Positions 37,054 to 45,536 of a stretch of DNA of 64,000 nt are shown here, one piece after another (position 1 is the first letter of the stretch; each line of letters starts with the position of its first letter). The position numbers were made by a program, and so were the translations under genes. The notes below the pieces were generated by a model. That model was not told where the DNA came from and made no database searches. It saw nothing but the letters and a program-made list of their open reading frames with translations. Source of the stretch: Diplonema papillatum (lineage: Eukaryota; Euglenozoa; Diplonemea; Diplonemida; Diplonemidae); contig JAPJBO010001057.1 in assembly GCA_030068145.1 (NCBI GenBank), positions 1 through 64,000 of the forward strand, given 5' to 3'.

Positions 37054-37605
37054 TCAAGAACTGCACTCTCTGAAATGGCGCCGCTCCGTCCGTTCGAAGA
37101 GTTGCGGCGCTCGCTTCTTCGCCCCTCGGCGTTTTATTCCCTGTGGGACCAAAGGGACAACCGCGCCTGCGACTGTAGGAATAGCAGTAGTACTTGTCGA
37201 ACTGCCGAAGCTGCCGGAGACAGCAGGCGCAGGGGGCAGGTCACTTTTCCTCTCATTATCTACTCTCGTGAATAGGGGGCCGCCCCCGGCAATCCCAACT
37301 GTCCAATCGGTCGCGAAAGGGTTGTGCCCTATTGTTTCTTTCTGGAGGCCGACCAGGCCGCACACACGGCGGAGAACGCAGCTCTGCTCAGGTGAACTCA
37401 GCCATCGCAGAGCCCCAGAGCTCGCCACTTGACCTGACACAGCTGCCACCCTGGCGGCCGCAGCAGCAACCTTCGCAATGAAGGCCCGCGCAGCCGGCGA
37501 AACAATACAACAGCTGCCCCCAGACGCAGGTAGATCCGAGAGCTCGCTGGGAGGAGGCGGCGCCGCTCCCCTATCAGACGCACAACTGACTGCTGCCGCG
37601 TCTGC
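37054..37605 (-). CDS. Candidate exon, Ala/Ser/Pro-rich, unassigned
   Basis: Good acceptor (TTTTTTTGGTTGCAG|) just upstream of a minus-strand frame open to a stop at 37054, about 180 codons. The product has an Ala-rich helix (AAAAARVAAVSG), the segment HNPFATDWTVGIAGGG and a basic end. The location suggests an upstream exon of the giant gene, but the phase to the 36965 exon could not be matched with certainty. No domain is recognised. Confidence 0.35.
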   Translation of the reverse strand, partial: ADAAAVSCASDRGAAPPPPSELSDLPASGGSCCIVSPAARAFIAKVAAAAARVAAVSGQVASSGALRWLSSPEQSCVLRRVCGLVGLQKETIGHNPFATDWTVGIAGGGPLFTRVDNERKSDLPPAPAVSGSFGSSTSTTAIPTVAGAVVPLVPQGIKRRGAKKRAPQLFERTERRHFRECSS

Positions 37606-38763
37606 AACCAAAAAAATGCTAAAACTAGCGGGACAAACGGGGGAAGGAAAGATCAGGGGAAAGCGCTTGAAGAAGGGATGGACCCCCGTGCTGGTCTCTC
37701 CATTTGTGTCGGCCATTTTTGGTGTGCAGGCCCCTGCTGAGCCGAAACGCTTTGAGTTGATATGCACTCATCTCTGGCTTGCGTTGCGAGCCTTTTCTCG
37801 AACCCACCACACTGCCCAGGTGTGTGGGAACGGGGCTAGGTTTTTTGTTTTTCTGTTGTGGCGTCGTTACCGAGACACGGTGGAGAACCCTTGCGAAGGG
37901 AAGTGGCGTGATGCTATGAAGACAGGGGCAAGTGTTGCACAAAACAGTCCCGACGAAGACGAAGCTGTCCCCCTCCTTCCCATTGGTCAGTGCCGGCGCG
38001 CACCTTCAAGATGCCGTCACGTGCCGAAAGCTAAGCAAGTGCCGATGACAGAACGAATTTCCCGCAAACAATCGTAGGTTGAAGACGAGGTCGCGTTCAA
38101 TGTGGGATCAGCCCTGGCACAGCACCCAGGACAACATTCCAGCTGGAACCAGGCAGTCAAACATGTCTTGTCTTGAAGAAACGGGAATCTCGACCATCTG
38201 GGAAAAGGGTCATCAACTGGTCCCCCTTGATTCAACGATGGTTGATCGAGGGTGTCTGTGTTGGCTTTGGGAACAATGAAGGCCGTGGCCAGACAACGGC
38301 CAATTCATCGAGAAAGAGCTAGGCGATGATCGCCGGAGGATTCTACGCCGACGGACCTACGCAAAAGCTCGGCTCACTTTTTCGTGACGTACTGAATGTC
38401 GACGTCCGGGTTCACGGTTTTGCAGTGCAGGTGACACTTTTCCGCCTGTGGTGTAGGTTGGGACTCTTAAGTTCAAAAGGAAATGCAGCTGCCGTGTCTC
38501 CCGTTTTTTCTTGCCTTGGTCTATCCTTTCCGCGATGTTCAACTTGGTTCCATGGAGTAGTTCCACTTCCCTTTTCCACGCGGAAAGAAATGCGTAGTTT
38601 TGGTTTATTCTTTTGCTTTTCGTTGTCGATAACATTATTTACTTTCAGCGTCGTTTCATGCCTTTTAGTGACGGTATTTTGGGTTTTCTTTCCACCATGG
38701 ATTTTCTGGACTTTATGGTGCCATAGAGTTGTCGTACTCTCTCTATGCCGCCCGTAGCATGTT
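37606..38763. other. Spacer, no supported gene
   Basis: Short overlapping ORFs on both strands without recognisable domains. The minus frame running from the 49-bp repeat at 38764 toward 38412 is open for about 130 codons but is low-complexity and basic. Confidence 0.4.
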
Positions 38764-38812
38764 CGTTTAGCATTGAGTTCTTTTAAGTACATGAACCACA
38801 TGGATTAGCATG
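38764..38812. repeat. 49-bp direct repeat, left copy
   Basis: Identical over all 49 bases to 40013-40061 and diverges immediately outside. The pair flanks a 1.2-kb insert. On the minus strand both copies read MWFMYLKELNAKR, after which the downstream sequences differ. An unusually long target-site duplication is the simplest reading. Confidence 0.9.
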
Positions 38813-38831
38813 CACTGCCTCGATAGCCAGG

Positions 38832-39743
38832 TTATCGGATGACGTCGTCACCTGCCATTGCGTCGTCAAGGTCGAGCATTTGTGGCGCTAGCGGGATTTG
38901 GCTTTCTTGCGATTCCAAAGACTGAGTCGGCGAGTACGAGGGCAGGTAGGCGTGCCCGTTTTTCACTTTCGAGGGCATTGGTGTGCCCGTGGTCCCCGGT
39001 CGTTTCTGAGAGCCGCTTGCCCTCGGTACCTTCTTCTTCCTTCGATGCACCCCTGAGTCGGGTGTGGTCGCCTTCGTCTTCTTCCGCTTGCGGCCGGCGA
39101 TCGGGCCTTCCTTCGGGGTGCCGAGCACTCTCTTCTTCAGCGCTGGTTGTTCGCTGGTTCCTGGCGTTGGTGGCGGCCTCTTGGTCGCCCGTCCGGTCGT
39201 CGCCGTCTCCTTTTTCGTTGCCGCGAGCGGCGCTCGCGCCGCTCGCGGCGCTCGCGCCGCTCGCGCCACTCGCTTTCCTACTGGTGTTTCCCGTTGTACG
39301 CCCACCTGGGTGGGTGAGGAGGGCCTCTTCTTCTTGTTGCGTCCGGGGGTTGACTGGACGTTCGGCTTGTTGGACTGGTGGTGGCCGCGGCTGCAACATG
39401 CCGCCGGTCGCCTCTGCGTCAGCGTAGGGAGCCTCTTGCACTCTTGGCAGGTTCCTCTGCCATGCGTGCGGCAGGCATGATGCCCGCTGCGGCAACACGC
39501 CGCCGCCGTCTTGCACTCGCCGCACTTCGTCGTGCTGTGCTCTGTGCACCCCGCGATCGGCTGCCCATCGTCCGCGTGGTGATGGTGCCGGCAGCACATC
39601 TCTACCGTGGGAGCGTCCCTTCGGACGAGTGCTCTGCACGCCTCGCACTTTCCTTTGTAATGGGTTGCGCAGCCTTCTCTATACCGACACCCGGCATATG
39701 CACGGGGTCTGGGTCCAGTTGTGGTGGGGCAGGCAGGGCCCAC
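38832..39743 (-). CDS. Cys/His-rich protein with basic tail, unassigned
   Basis: About 300 codons, with no ATG at the upstream edge, so this is probably the downstream part of a longer frame. The first 120 residues hold spaced Cys/His groups (CRYREGCATHYKGKCEAC, CCRHHHH, CTEHSTTKCGEC, CRTHGRGTCQECK) that suggest three or four zinc-binding modules. The rest is Lys/Arg/Pro/Thr-rich with repeats such as RAARAPRAARAP, and ends acidic (LDLDDAMAGDD). It lies wholly inside the insert flanked by 49-bp repeats. Function unknown; a C-terminal nucleic-acid-binding part of a mobile-element protein is possible. Confidence 0.5.
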   Translation of the reverse strand: MGPACPTTTGPRPRAYAGCRYREGCATHYKGKCEACRALVRRDAPTVEMCCRHHHHADDGQPIAGCTEHSTTKCGECKTAAACCRSGHHACRTHGRGTCQECKRLPTLTQRRPAACCSRGHHQSNKPNVQSTPGRNKKKRPSSPTQVGVQRETPVGKRVARAARAPRAARAPLAATKKETATTGRATKRPPPTPGTSEQPALKKRVLGTPKEGPIAGRKRKKTKATTPDSGVHRRKKKVPRASGSQKRPGTTGTPMPSKVKNGHAYLPSYSPTQSLESQESQIPLAPQMLDLDDAMAGDDVIR

Positions 39744-39994
39744 CTCGCCGCTCTCCCGATCGTCCAGTCAGGGTACGTCGGGCACTGCGTCCCTACATCG
39801 CTTCCTTTCACTTGTTCCTCAAGTATCGTCCCCGTGTGTACCTCGCGAAAGCGTGGCCTGGGCCGTACACCCGATATCCCCGAGATGCCCATGAACGACA
39901 GCGCCCGTTCTCGGTCCATTGCATGTCCGACAGCCACGCTACCAACGCATAAAACGTCGGTAGTCCCCAGGTCTTGTTCCGCTCCCACGTCCAT
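39602..39994 (-). CDS. Upstream overlapping frame of the insert (131 aa)
   Basis: ATG at 39994; reads through RERALSFMGISGISGV and GTQCPTYPDWTIGRAARW before leaving the coding-like region. The Cys/His-rich frame begins within it in a different phase, around 39700-39780. The two could be one protein joined by a frameshift or a small intron. No family is recognised. Confidence 0.35.
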   Translation of the reverse strand: MDVGAEQDLGTTDVLCVGSVAVGHAMDRERALSFMGISGISGVRPRPRFREVHTGTILEEQVKGSDVGTQCPTYPDWTIGRAARWALPAPPQLDPDPVHMPGVGIEKAAQPITKESARRAEHSSEGTLPR

Positions 39995-40012
39995 GCCGGG
40001 GCAATGCCGGGG

Positions 40013-40061
40013 CGTTTAGCATTGAGTTCTTTTAAGTACATGAACCACATGGATTAGCATG
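40013..40061. repeat. 49-bp direct repeat, right copy
   Basis: Perfect match to 38764-38812; marks the other edge of the 1.2-kb insert. Confidence 0.9.
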
Positions 40062-40375
40062 TGCTTATGGTCGTTTAGCAGCGGTTGCCGAACCATGAGG
40101 TAGCACCGTCCTTTCGCGTTTTTGGCTTTTTTTTTTTTTGATACAAAATCAGGGCATTAGCTTGGTCTCCGGTCCATTTTCCAAATTTGGACCGATAACC
40201 GCTTTTTGTGTTTCCACTGGGTTTCAGCGGTTTCTGCACTTAGGGGCTCACCTGCCAGTGTTGCACGTCTCCTCCTCTCTGGCCTCAACCCCCAGTCGCG
40301 GTGGTAAGCAACACGCAGGACTGCCGACCGGAATCCCCGGTACCGCGGCACCTTGTCTTTCAGAAAAGTATAGAA

Positions 40376-40575
40376 TGGAGTTACACTTAAATGGGTGTAT
40401 CATGGTGTGTGGCCCTCTAATTTAGTGGAGTTACACTTAAATGGGTGTATCATGGTGTGTGGCCCTCTAATTTAGTGGAGTTACACTTAAATGGGTGTAT
40501 CATGGTGTGTGGCCCTCTAATTTAGTGGAGTTACACTTAAATGGGTGTATCATGGTGTGTGGCCCTCTAATTTAG
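40376..40575. repeat. Four tandem copies of a 50-bp unit
   Basis: Four consecutive identical 50-bp units beginning TGGAGTTACACTTAAATGGG and ending CTCTAATTTAG. There are no spacers, so this is not a CRISPR array. Part of the unit (TATGGCCCT..TAATTT) resembles sequence near 61810. Identity between units indicates recent slippage or unequal exchange. Confidence 0.97.
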
Positions 40576-41487
40576 TGGTCATCTCCACTCCACCCAGTGT
40601 TCTTCAAATGCAAATAAGCAATTTCCTGGCTCGCGTAGCTAGCCGGAAAAAACGGTATGGTACACCAGTCTCCCGGCTCGCGTAGGCCCGAAGAAACGGG
40701 TTTGTTCATCATGCGCAGACATCCAAGCTAGCTTGCCCCCTCCTCACCACCTGTCGCGAAGTCACAGTGCGAACAGAAGCTGCCGCACACCCGCCGACCC
40801 ATTCGATACGTTGTGTTCGCCGAATTCTTCGAAAAGACCTGCAGCCCAGGAAAGGGCTCAATACAGCGTGATGCGACGTATCTTCACGACAAGGCTGGAC
40901 CCTGAGAGGCCCTCGAATTGCACTTGGCTACCTCTGCCGGGCCTGGGTGGTCGTGTGGTGCCATTTTTTGTTTCTTTTTTTCTCGGCGGCCTTTCCAAAT
41001 TTGGACTGACAGTCCAAATGTGGATATAGAAGCTAATCCCCTGACAAAATACGTGGTTACACCCTCGTAGATCGCCGGGTGAAGCACTCCAACCAAGGTT
41101 GGGTTGTTGTTCTGCCTATTTTGGAGCCGCACGGAAAAGCACGGAGCCACCCAGCTCGGAAACGCGATCAGTGAGCGCTGGCGTGCCACCGGATCTTTTG
41201 GAGAAGCCGTGTGTCCGCAGCCGCAGTGACGAGCAACTGTGAACTTGTTCGTTGTTGGCACCTTACTTCGTTGGAGCCGGCGTAGATGCAAGAAAGCCCG
41301 CAAGAGCAGAGGCGGTCCGTTTCTTCATTTGGGCAGTGTCAAAAATTCGTGCTGTACTCTTCAAAGAAACGACTCCGCCCGATCTAAAACTTTTTGCTTG
41401 TGCGCAGTAACTCACCCGCTTTGGTAAGGCTCATGAAGTACGCTGCTACGAATTCTTGTTGTTCACGTAAGAAAAACAGGAACAGAC
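40576..41487. other. Intron or spacer downstream of the RRM exon
   Basis: No recognisable gene. It should contain the remaining 3' exons of the RBM26/27-like gene, since the second RRM is incomplete at 41488. A candidate small exon or repeat lies at about 41410-41448 (minus strand reading AAYFMSLTKAG before GTGAGT), but its phase with the 41487 donor does not match. Confidence 0.4.
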
Positions 41488-42488
41488 CTGCCATCGCTCC
41501 CCGAACTCAACATCCAGCGTATCCGCCTCGGCCGACTGCTCGAACGCCTTCAAGTCGCCGAACTGCACGAAGTACTCCCTCATCTGCATGCCGGGATCGG
41601 CGGCCGCGGCGGTGGAGAAGTGGGCGATGCGCAGGCGCTTGGGCCGCGTGTCGAGGACGTTGCTCTTGCCCCTCGCCCACCACGGCGCGGGAGCCGCGGG
41701 GGCCGACCAGGCGGGCGCCGCGGCAGCGGCGGCCGCCGCCGCCGCAGCAGCCGCCGGCGCCGCCGGCGACGCGGGCGCGTAGGCCCCCGGCGCCGGGCTC
41801 GCTGCGTACGCAGCTTCTCCGTCGTGCTCCATGTCGGTCGGGATGCCCTTGAAGACGGCGGACTTGGCGGCCAGCCTCTCGCTGGCGAGGTTCTTCTTGG
41901 CTTCTTCGACCTCCGCCGAGAGCGGCTGGAGGCTGTCGACCAGGGCTTGCAGCCCGTGCTTGAGGTCGGCGTCGTCCTTCTGCAGCGTCAGTCTCGCGTC
42001 CTTGTCGATGATCTCCCGCTTGCACCGAGCCAGCGCGTCCTCCTTCTCTTTAAGGACCAGCTCCAACTGCTGCACCTTCTCCTTCGCGTCGTCGTCAAGA
42101 TCCCCGCGGGCCCCGGGAAGCTGGGCGGGCTTGAGTGGAATCTTGATGAGCTCCTGCAAGTCTTCCATGCTGCACGGGTGCAGCGAGATGAACCGGTTAC
42201 CGACTACCGCGTCGGGGCTGTCTCGGGCGGCTTGGACTGGCCGGCGCTTGGTGAAAACGATGTAGGCTCTGCCCGTATTCGGGGCGCAGAGCACAACGTT
42301 GATCTTGCCGAACTTGCGGAAGAAGGACCACAGCGCGGTCTCGGTGTTCAGCGGCGGCGGCACCTTGTACGCGACCAGGATGCACGCCAGGCGCTGCATC
42401 TGCTTCTCGTGGTGCCGCGCGGAGTCCCGCTGCTTCATCCTCCTCAGCTGGTTAACCATCTCCTCTGTGGATGTGTGCGTCCGGGTTG
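41488..42488 (-). CDS. RBM26/27-like: RBM26/RBM27-like protein, RRM - coiled coil - RRM exon
   Basis: 1001-bp exon from acceptor TTTTTCAG| (exon starts with two bases, so the previous exon ends in phase 1) to donor CAG|GTCTGT. RRM-1 spans about the first third: YKVPPPLN, FFRKFGKINVV, GRAYIVF and NRFISLHP match the pattern of RBM26/27 RRM-1 (VPP-LN, FG, NRFI). A coiled coil follows (LELVLKEKEDALARCKREI), then an Ala/Pro-rich linker. RRM-2 opens with NVLDTRPKRLRIAHF and VQFGDLKAF, as in RBM26/27, and is cut by the exon end after LDVEFGERWQ. Known relatives are nuclear RNA-binding proteins linked to poly(A)-tail and exosome control. The assignment is from remembered family features. Confidence 0.8.
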
Positions 42489-42878
42489 CTGAAAAACACA
42501 CGTCAGACGCCAGACAGGCACTCAACTGGCTGTGTATCTAGGCATGTGCTAAGTACCAGACAGAACCTAACTAAACCCCCTACGCAAACCATCAAACTAC
42601 GGAGGTGGTAAGTAAAAAAAAGGGTAAGGTGCCTTAGGGGACTAGTCCCAATGTGAAATGTGCCCTTAGGGGACTAGTCCCACTTGGAAATTGTTACCTT
42701 GAGTTTTGTCTCCCGGCCCCCCAAAAAATCTGTACGCACGCACGCAAAAAAAAAAAAAAATAGCCCAAAAAAACTAGGGCATATAAAGGCGTTTTTCTCT
42801 GAGCCTCTGCTTCATTAAGGCGTCACATCTGTCGTGGTTGACTCTGAGACTGTGATGTGGCGGGCACAGACTCGTTGA

Positions 42879-43301
42879 TCAACATTTTCGCAGGGTGCAG
42901 TCCACGTTGTCGACACAGATCACAGATCTTTGAATTCCGTTGTAGAATATCATCAGGTTCAAGGTCCACTCGACATGGGCAGTACAGGACATCCCTCCCT
43001 TAAACACGGATGACAGCTTGATATCACTAGCATTGTCTCCCTCGCCCACTGTACTCGTAGCAGCCTCCTCAGGAAATGTCAATGTGCAATGTGTTTCCTC
43101 GATGAGTTGAGACAAGGCACCCTGGTGAAGCTTGGCTTGGGATACACTTGCCCGGAAGATTCCGCGAAAACACATTAGGCACTGAATAGGCTGGTGCAGA
43201 TTCTGTATCTTGATGAAGGCCGATTGGTGCGCCTCGGGCAGCGACGGTCTGAAGGTGTCCTCGTGACGGATGTCAGCATACATACTTAAACACCCCCTCA
43301 A
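42879..43301 (-). CDS. ORF inside element E1 (140 aa), unassigned
   Basis: Contains segments such as HQSAFIKIQNLHQPIQCL, DIKLSSVFKGGMSC and MIFYNGIQRSVICVDNVDC. The composition looks like a folded domain rather than random sequence, with seven Cys. It is bounded by the E1 inverted repeats. No transposase motif is visible and no family is recognised; it may be a remnant. Confidence 0.4.
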   Translation of the reverse strand: MRGCLSMYADIRHEDTFRPSLPEAHQSAFIKIQNLHQPIQCLMCFRGIFRASVSQAKLHQGALSQLIEETHCTLTFPEEAATSTVGEGDNASDIKLSSVFKGGMSCTAHVEWTLNLMIFYNGIQRSVICVDNVDCTLRKC

Positions 43302-43438
43302 ATCTTCCTCAGCAATTCTCTCCTATTCGGGCTACAAGTGTTGGGCACTCGAGGAGTCGACAATGAGAGGACATCTTGTTGTTGTGTATCCTCGCAGCTC
43401 CGCAGGTTGACAAGGCGCGGGGATGAATTTGCTCCTGG

Positions 43439-43575
43439 AAAAATCGGCAAAAATGGCCAAAATCTGGAAAAATCGGCAAAAATGGTCAAAATCTGGAAAA
43501 TCTGGAAAAATCGGCAAAAATGGCCGAAAATGGCAAAATCGGCCAAAATTGGCCAAAATCCGAAAAATCTGAAAA
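43439..43575. repeat. Degenerate A-rich array (GGAAAAATCGGCAAAAATGG)
   Basis: Irregular tandem copies of GGAAAAATC, GGCAAAAATGG and CCAAAATCT inside E1. Unit length varies, so this is slippage-derived low-complexity sequence. Confidence 0.85.
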
Positions 43576-43919
43576 TTTCCGAAATTTTGCTAAAAAGTAC
43601 ACTTCCCTGGCAAAAAGTCCAATGAAATTGTTTGCCCTTAGGGGACTAGTCCCCTAAGGGCACATTTTCATTGGGAAGTACTGGGAAATGCACTTAGCAA
43701 CGTTTTTGCAAATTCTTACCAGGAATTGTAATGCAAAATAGGGACTAGTCCCCTAAGGGCACATTTCACATTGGGACTAGTCCCCTAAGGCAGGGGTGCC
43801 CGGGGTTCCGGGGGTATTTTGGGTTTTAGGCGATGCGGGTCCCGGTTTTTTTCCCGGTTTCGCCAGCGCAAAATGGGCGCTGCAAGGCTCCAAGGGGGGA
43901 AAATCTTAGTTTAATGTTT

Positions 43920-43982
43920 AGGCAGAGCACTGCCTCTCATGCATGGTTGATGCTAGCATCAAGTCTTCTTCGAGGAAGATGT
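43920..43982. repeat. Hairpin-rich dispersed repeat (representative copy)
   Basis: About 60 bp that can form three consecutive hairpins: GGCAG-AGCA-CTGCC, the perfect palindrome TTGATGCTAGCATCAA, and TCTTC-TTCGAG-GAAGA. Related copies are at about 10313-10372 and, for the 5' half, 36630-36663. This copy lies inside the hAT-like element. Confidence 0.6.
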
Positions 43983-44054
43983 CGTCTAGGAAAGGGATGC
44001 AAAATAGAAAATAGAAAGTTGTAAAGAGGGGAGTGTACGGCTCCCGGGGGGGGG

Positions 44055-44345
44055 TGTACAAGCCCCCGCGGTGGTAATTCGGGCTAATTTGGGCCTGATT
44101 GTGTGTCTGCTGGACGCCAAGGCTCCAAGGGGGGGGGTGTACAAGCCCCCGCGGTGGTAATTCGGGCTAATTTGGGCCTGATTTTGTGTCTGCTGGACGC
44201 CAAGGCTCCAAGGGGGGGGGTGTACAAGCCCCCGCGGTGGTAATTCGGGCTAATTTGGGCCTGATTTTGTGTCTGCTGGACGCCAAGGCTCCAAGGGGGG
44301 GGGGGGTGTACAAGCCCCCGCCAAGGTTCCAAGGGCGCGCAAGAA
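44055..44345. repeat. 83-bp tandem repeats inside the hAT-like element
   Basis: Units begin TGTACAAGCCCCCGCGG at 44055, 44138, 44221 and 44307 (periods 83, 83 and 86 bp, the last lengthened by extra G). The last unit is partial. Each unit ends in a G-run of variable length. Confidence 0.95.
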
Positions 44346-44350
44346 TGCGC

Positions 44351-44833
44351 CTATTCGGAAGAGGGTGCAGTGCGTCTCCGCTTTTCCGGTTGCTCGTCAT
44401 CACTCTCGTCCTCGTCCAAAACTTGTGAGAAGGTCACACGTGGCTGGGAGACTGTTGTCTCTCGTTGCCCTTGCGAGGGAGCTGTGTCATCGAAGTCAGT
44501 CGTGGCGAGGCTTACGATGGACAAGGCATCATCTTCCAAGTCAGAACCATCGGGTTCGGCGGCGAGGCCATACGGGTCTTCGTCTTCCTGGGCCTGTGGA
44601 ACTGGGTAGAGGATGTTGATAGCTTCGTTGTAGTCCACTGTGCCAGTGCCAGAGAGTACTCCTTGAGACCTGCGCTTTGTATCCGCCTTGTGTCCTGCGC
44701 ACCATTTGGTATACCCGGTAATTGTGTTGGTGTTACCCCTCTCTATGATTGTTCGTGTGATGGGAAGTAGGGAATAACCTACCGTAATGAATGCCACAGA
44801 GGATGCTGCACAGAGCTTGTTGAGCCAATCCAC
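44351..44833 (-). CDS. ORF in the hAT-like element (about 160 codons), unassigned
   Basis: Open frame without an ATG at its upstream edge, so it would need an upstream exon. The N-terminal third has hydrophobic stretches (SVAFITVGYSLLP); the remainder is acidic (DEDPYGLAAEPDGSDLEDDA) with a basic end (PEKRRRTAP). It may be a decayed transposase part or an unrelated captured piece. No catalytic motif is seen. Confidence 0.3.
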   Translation of the reverse strand: MDWLNKLCAASSVAFITVGYSLLPITRTIIERGNTNTITGYTKWCAGHKADTKRRSQGVLSGTGTVDYNEAINILYPVPQAQEDEDPYGLAAEPDGSDLEDDALSIVSLATTDFDDTAPSQGQRETTVSQPRVTFSQVLDEDESDDEQPEKRRRTAPSSE

Positions 44834-45230
44834 CTACCCCCCGCTGAAGCTGAGTTTAGTTGACCACGCCTGGGTTGCCCCGATTATAGCGGCTTGCTCG
44901 ACTATGTCTCTATTACACCGGACACAGACAGGCTATATGCAATGCAAATAACCCGGCAGGCATACAACCCCCTCGTCCACAACGCGGCGGGCTGAGCCCA
45001 ATAACGAGGCGTTTCTGTTTCTTCGATTGGACGATTGCGTCCGCAACAACAAAGTTGAGTGGATACAATATTTTTTTGGCTAAAAAACATTGGGGGAAAA
45101 GGGTAATACCAAGGAGAGTGAAACCGGGAAAAAAAGTTTTTTTGGTTACGAAGCCCCCAGCAACGAAACCGGGAAAAAAAGTTTTTTCCAGGAAAAGCGG
45201 GTACCGGGTCCCGATTTAGAAACACCCCTG

Positions 45231-45248
45231 CCCTAAGGGCAGACTATT
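45231..45248. other. Right target duplication of the hAT element and start of a CAGACTAT end
   Basis: CCCTAAGG (target duplication) followed by GCAGACTAT and then a T-run. The same CCCTAAGGGCAGACTAT order is found at 50658-50674, showing the arrangement before the hAT insertion. Confidence 0.75.
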
Positions 45249-45536
45249 TTTTTTTTTTTTTTTTTCCTGTTGGCAACTTGTGTCAGACTAGCCCACCCGG
45301 GGGTGGTTGATTCCTTCGGGCAGGGTCTCCCCCGTCCAGCGTTTGCTTGGGTCCAAGGTGATGATCGCCCTTCGGCTCTTTATTTCCTATTTCGCTCTCT
45401 TTGTCATTTTCATTTTATTGATATGCGTCCTCCCTCACTCCTAGCGTCCTAACCGGTCCTTTTTTTTTTTTATATGCCGAAACCAACTGGAAACGAAAGG
45501 AAAAGAAAAATCCCTCCCTCCGCCTGTCCCTCCCTC

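Larger units (their letters stand above)
38813..40012 (-). mobile_element. 1.2-kb insert between 49-bp direct repeats, class unknown
   Basis: Exactly bounded by the two 49-bp repeats. There is no poly(A)/poly(T) end, no terminal inverted repeat and no recognisable polymerase or transposase. It carries a Cys/His-rich coding sequence on the minus strand. A 5'-truncated retroelement or another insertion mechanism with long staggered cuts would explain it. A simple segmental duplication is the alternative. Confidence 0.55.
42632..43790. mobile_element. DNA element E1 with 50-bp terminal inverted repeats
   Basis: Bases 42632-42681 are the reverse complement of 43741-43790, essentially without mismatch. 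Each repeat holds two copies of the palindrome GGGACTAGTCCC next to CCTTAGG/CCTAAGG. Another copy of the palindrome starts at 43641. The inside has a 140-aa minus-strand ORF and an A-rich array. The last 150 bp (43641-43790) recur at 50516-50665 with two mismatches. Superfamily unknown. Confidence 0.75.
43791..45230. mobile_element. hAT-like transposon, 1440 bp, with perfect 8-bp target duplication
   Basis: Termini are CAGGGGTG (43791) and CACCCCTG (ending 45230), the CAG...CTG pattern of hAT elements. The 8-bp duplication CCCTAAGG is at 43783-43790 and 45231-45238. A copy of the unoccupied site, with the same flanks and one CCCTAAGG, lies at 50658-50665 in the duplicated neighbourhood, so the insertion is directly shown. 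Subterminal sequence is also partly inverted (CGGGTCCCGG near both ends). It carries a tandem array and a minus-strand ORF but no recognisable hAT dimerisation domain, so it is probably non-autonomous. Confidence 0.88.

Noticed and set aside
40376..40575. Possible CRISPR array
   Set aside because: Four direct 50-bp units without spacers in a eukaryotic context: a simple tandem repeat.
45270..45452. Small plus-strand ORF repeated at 50704-50886
   Set aside because: Lies in the antisense of the LINE-B 3' UTR and is shared only because the element is.
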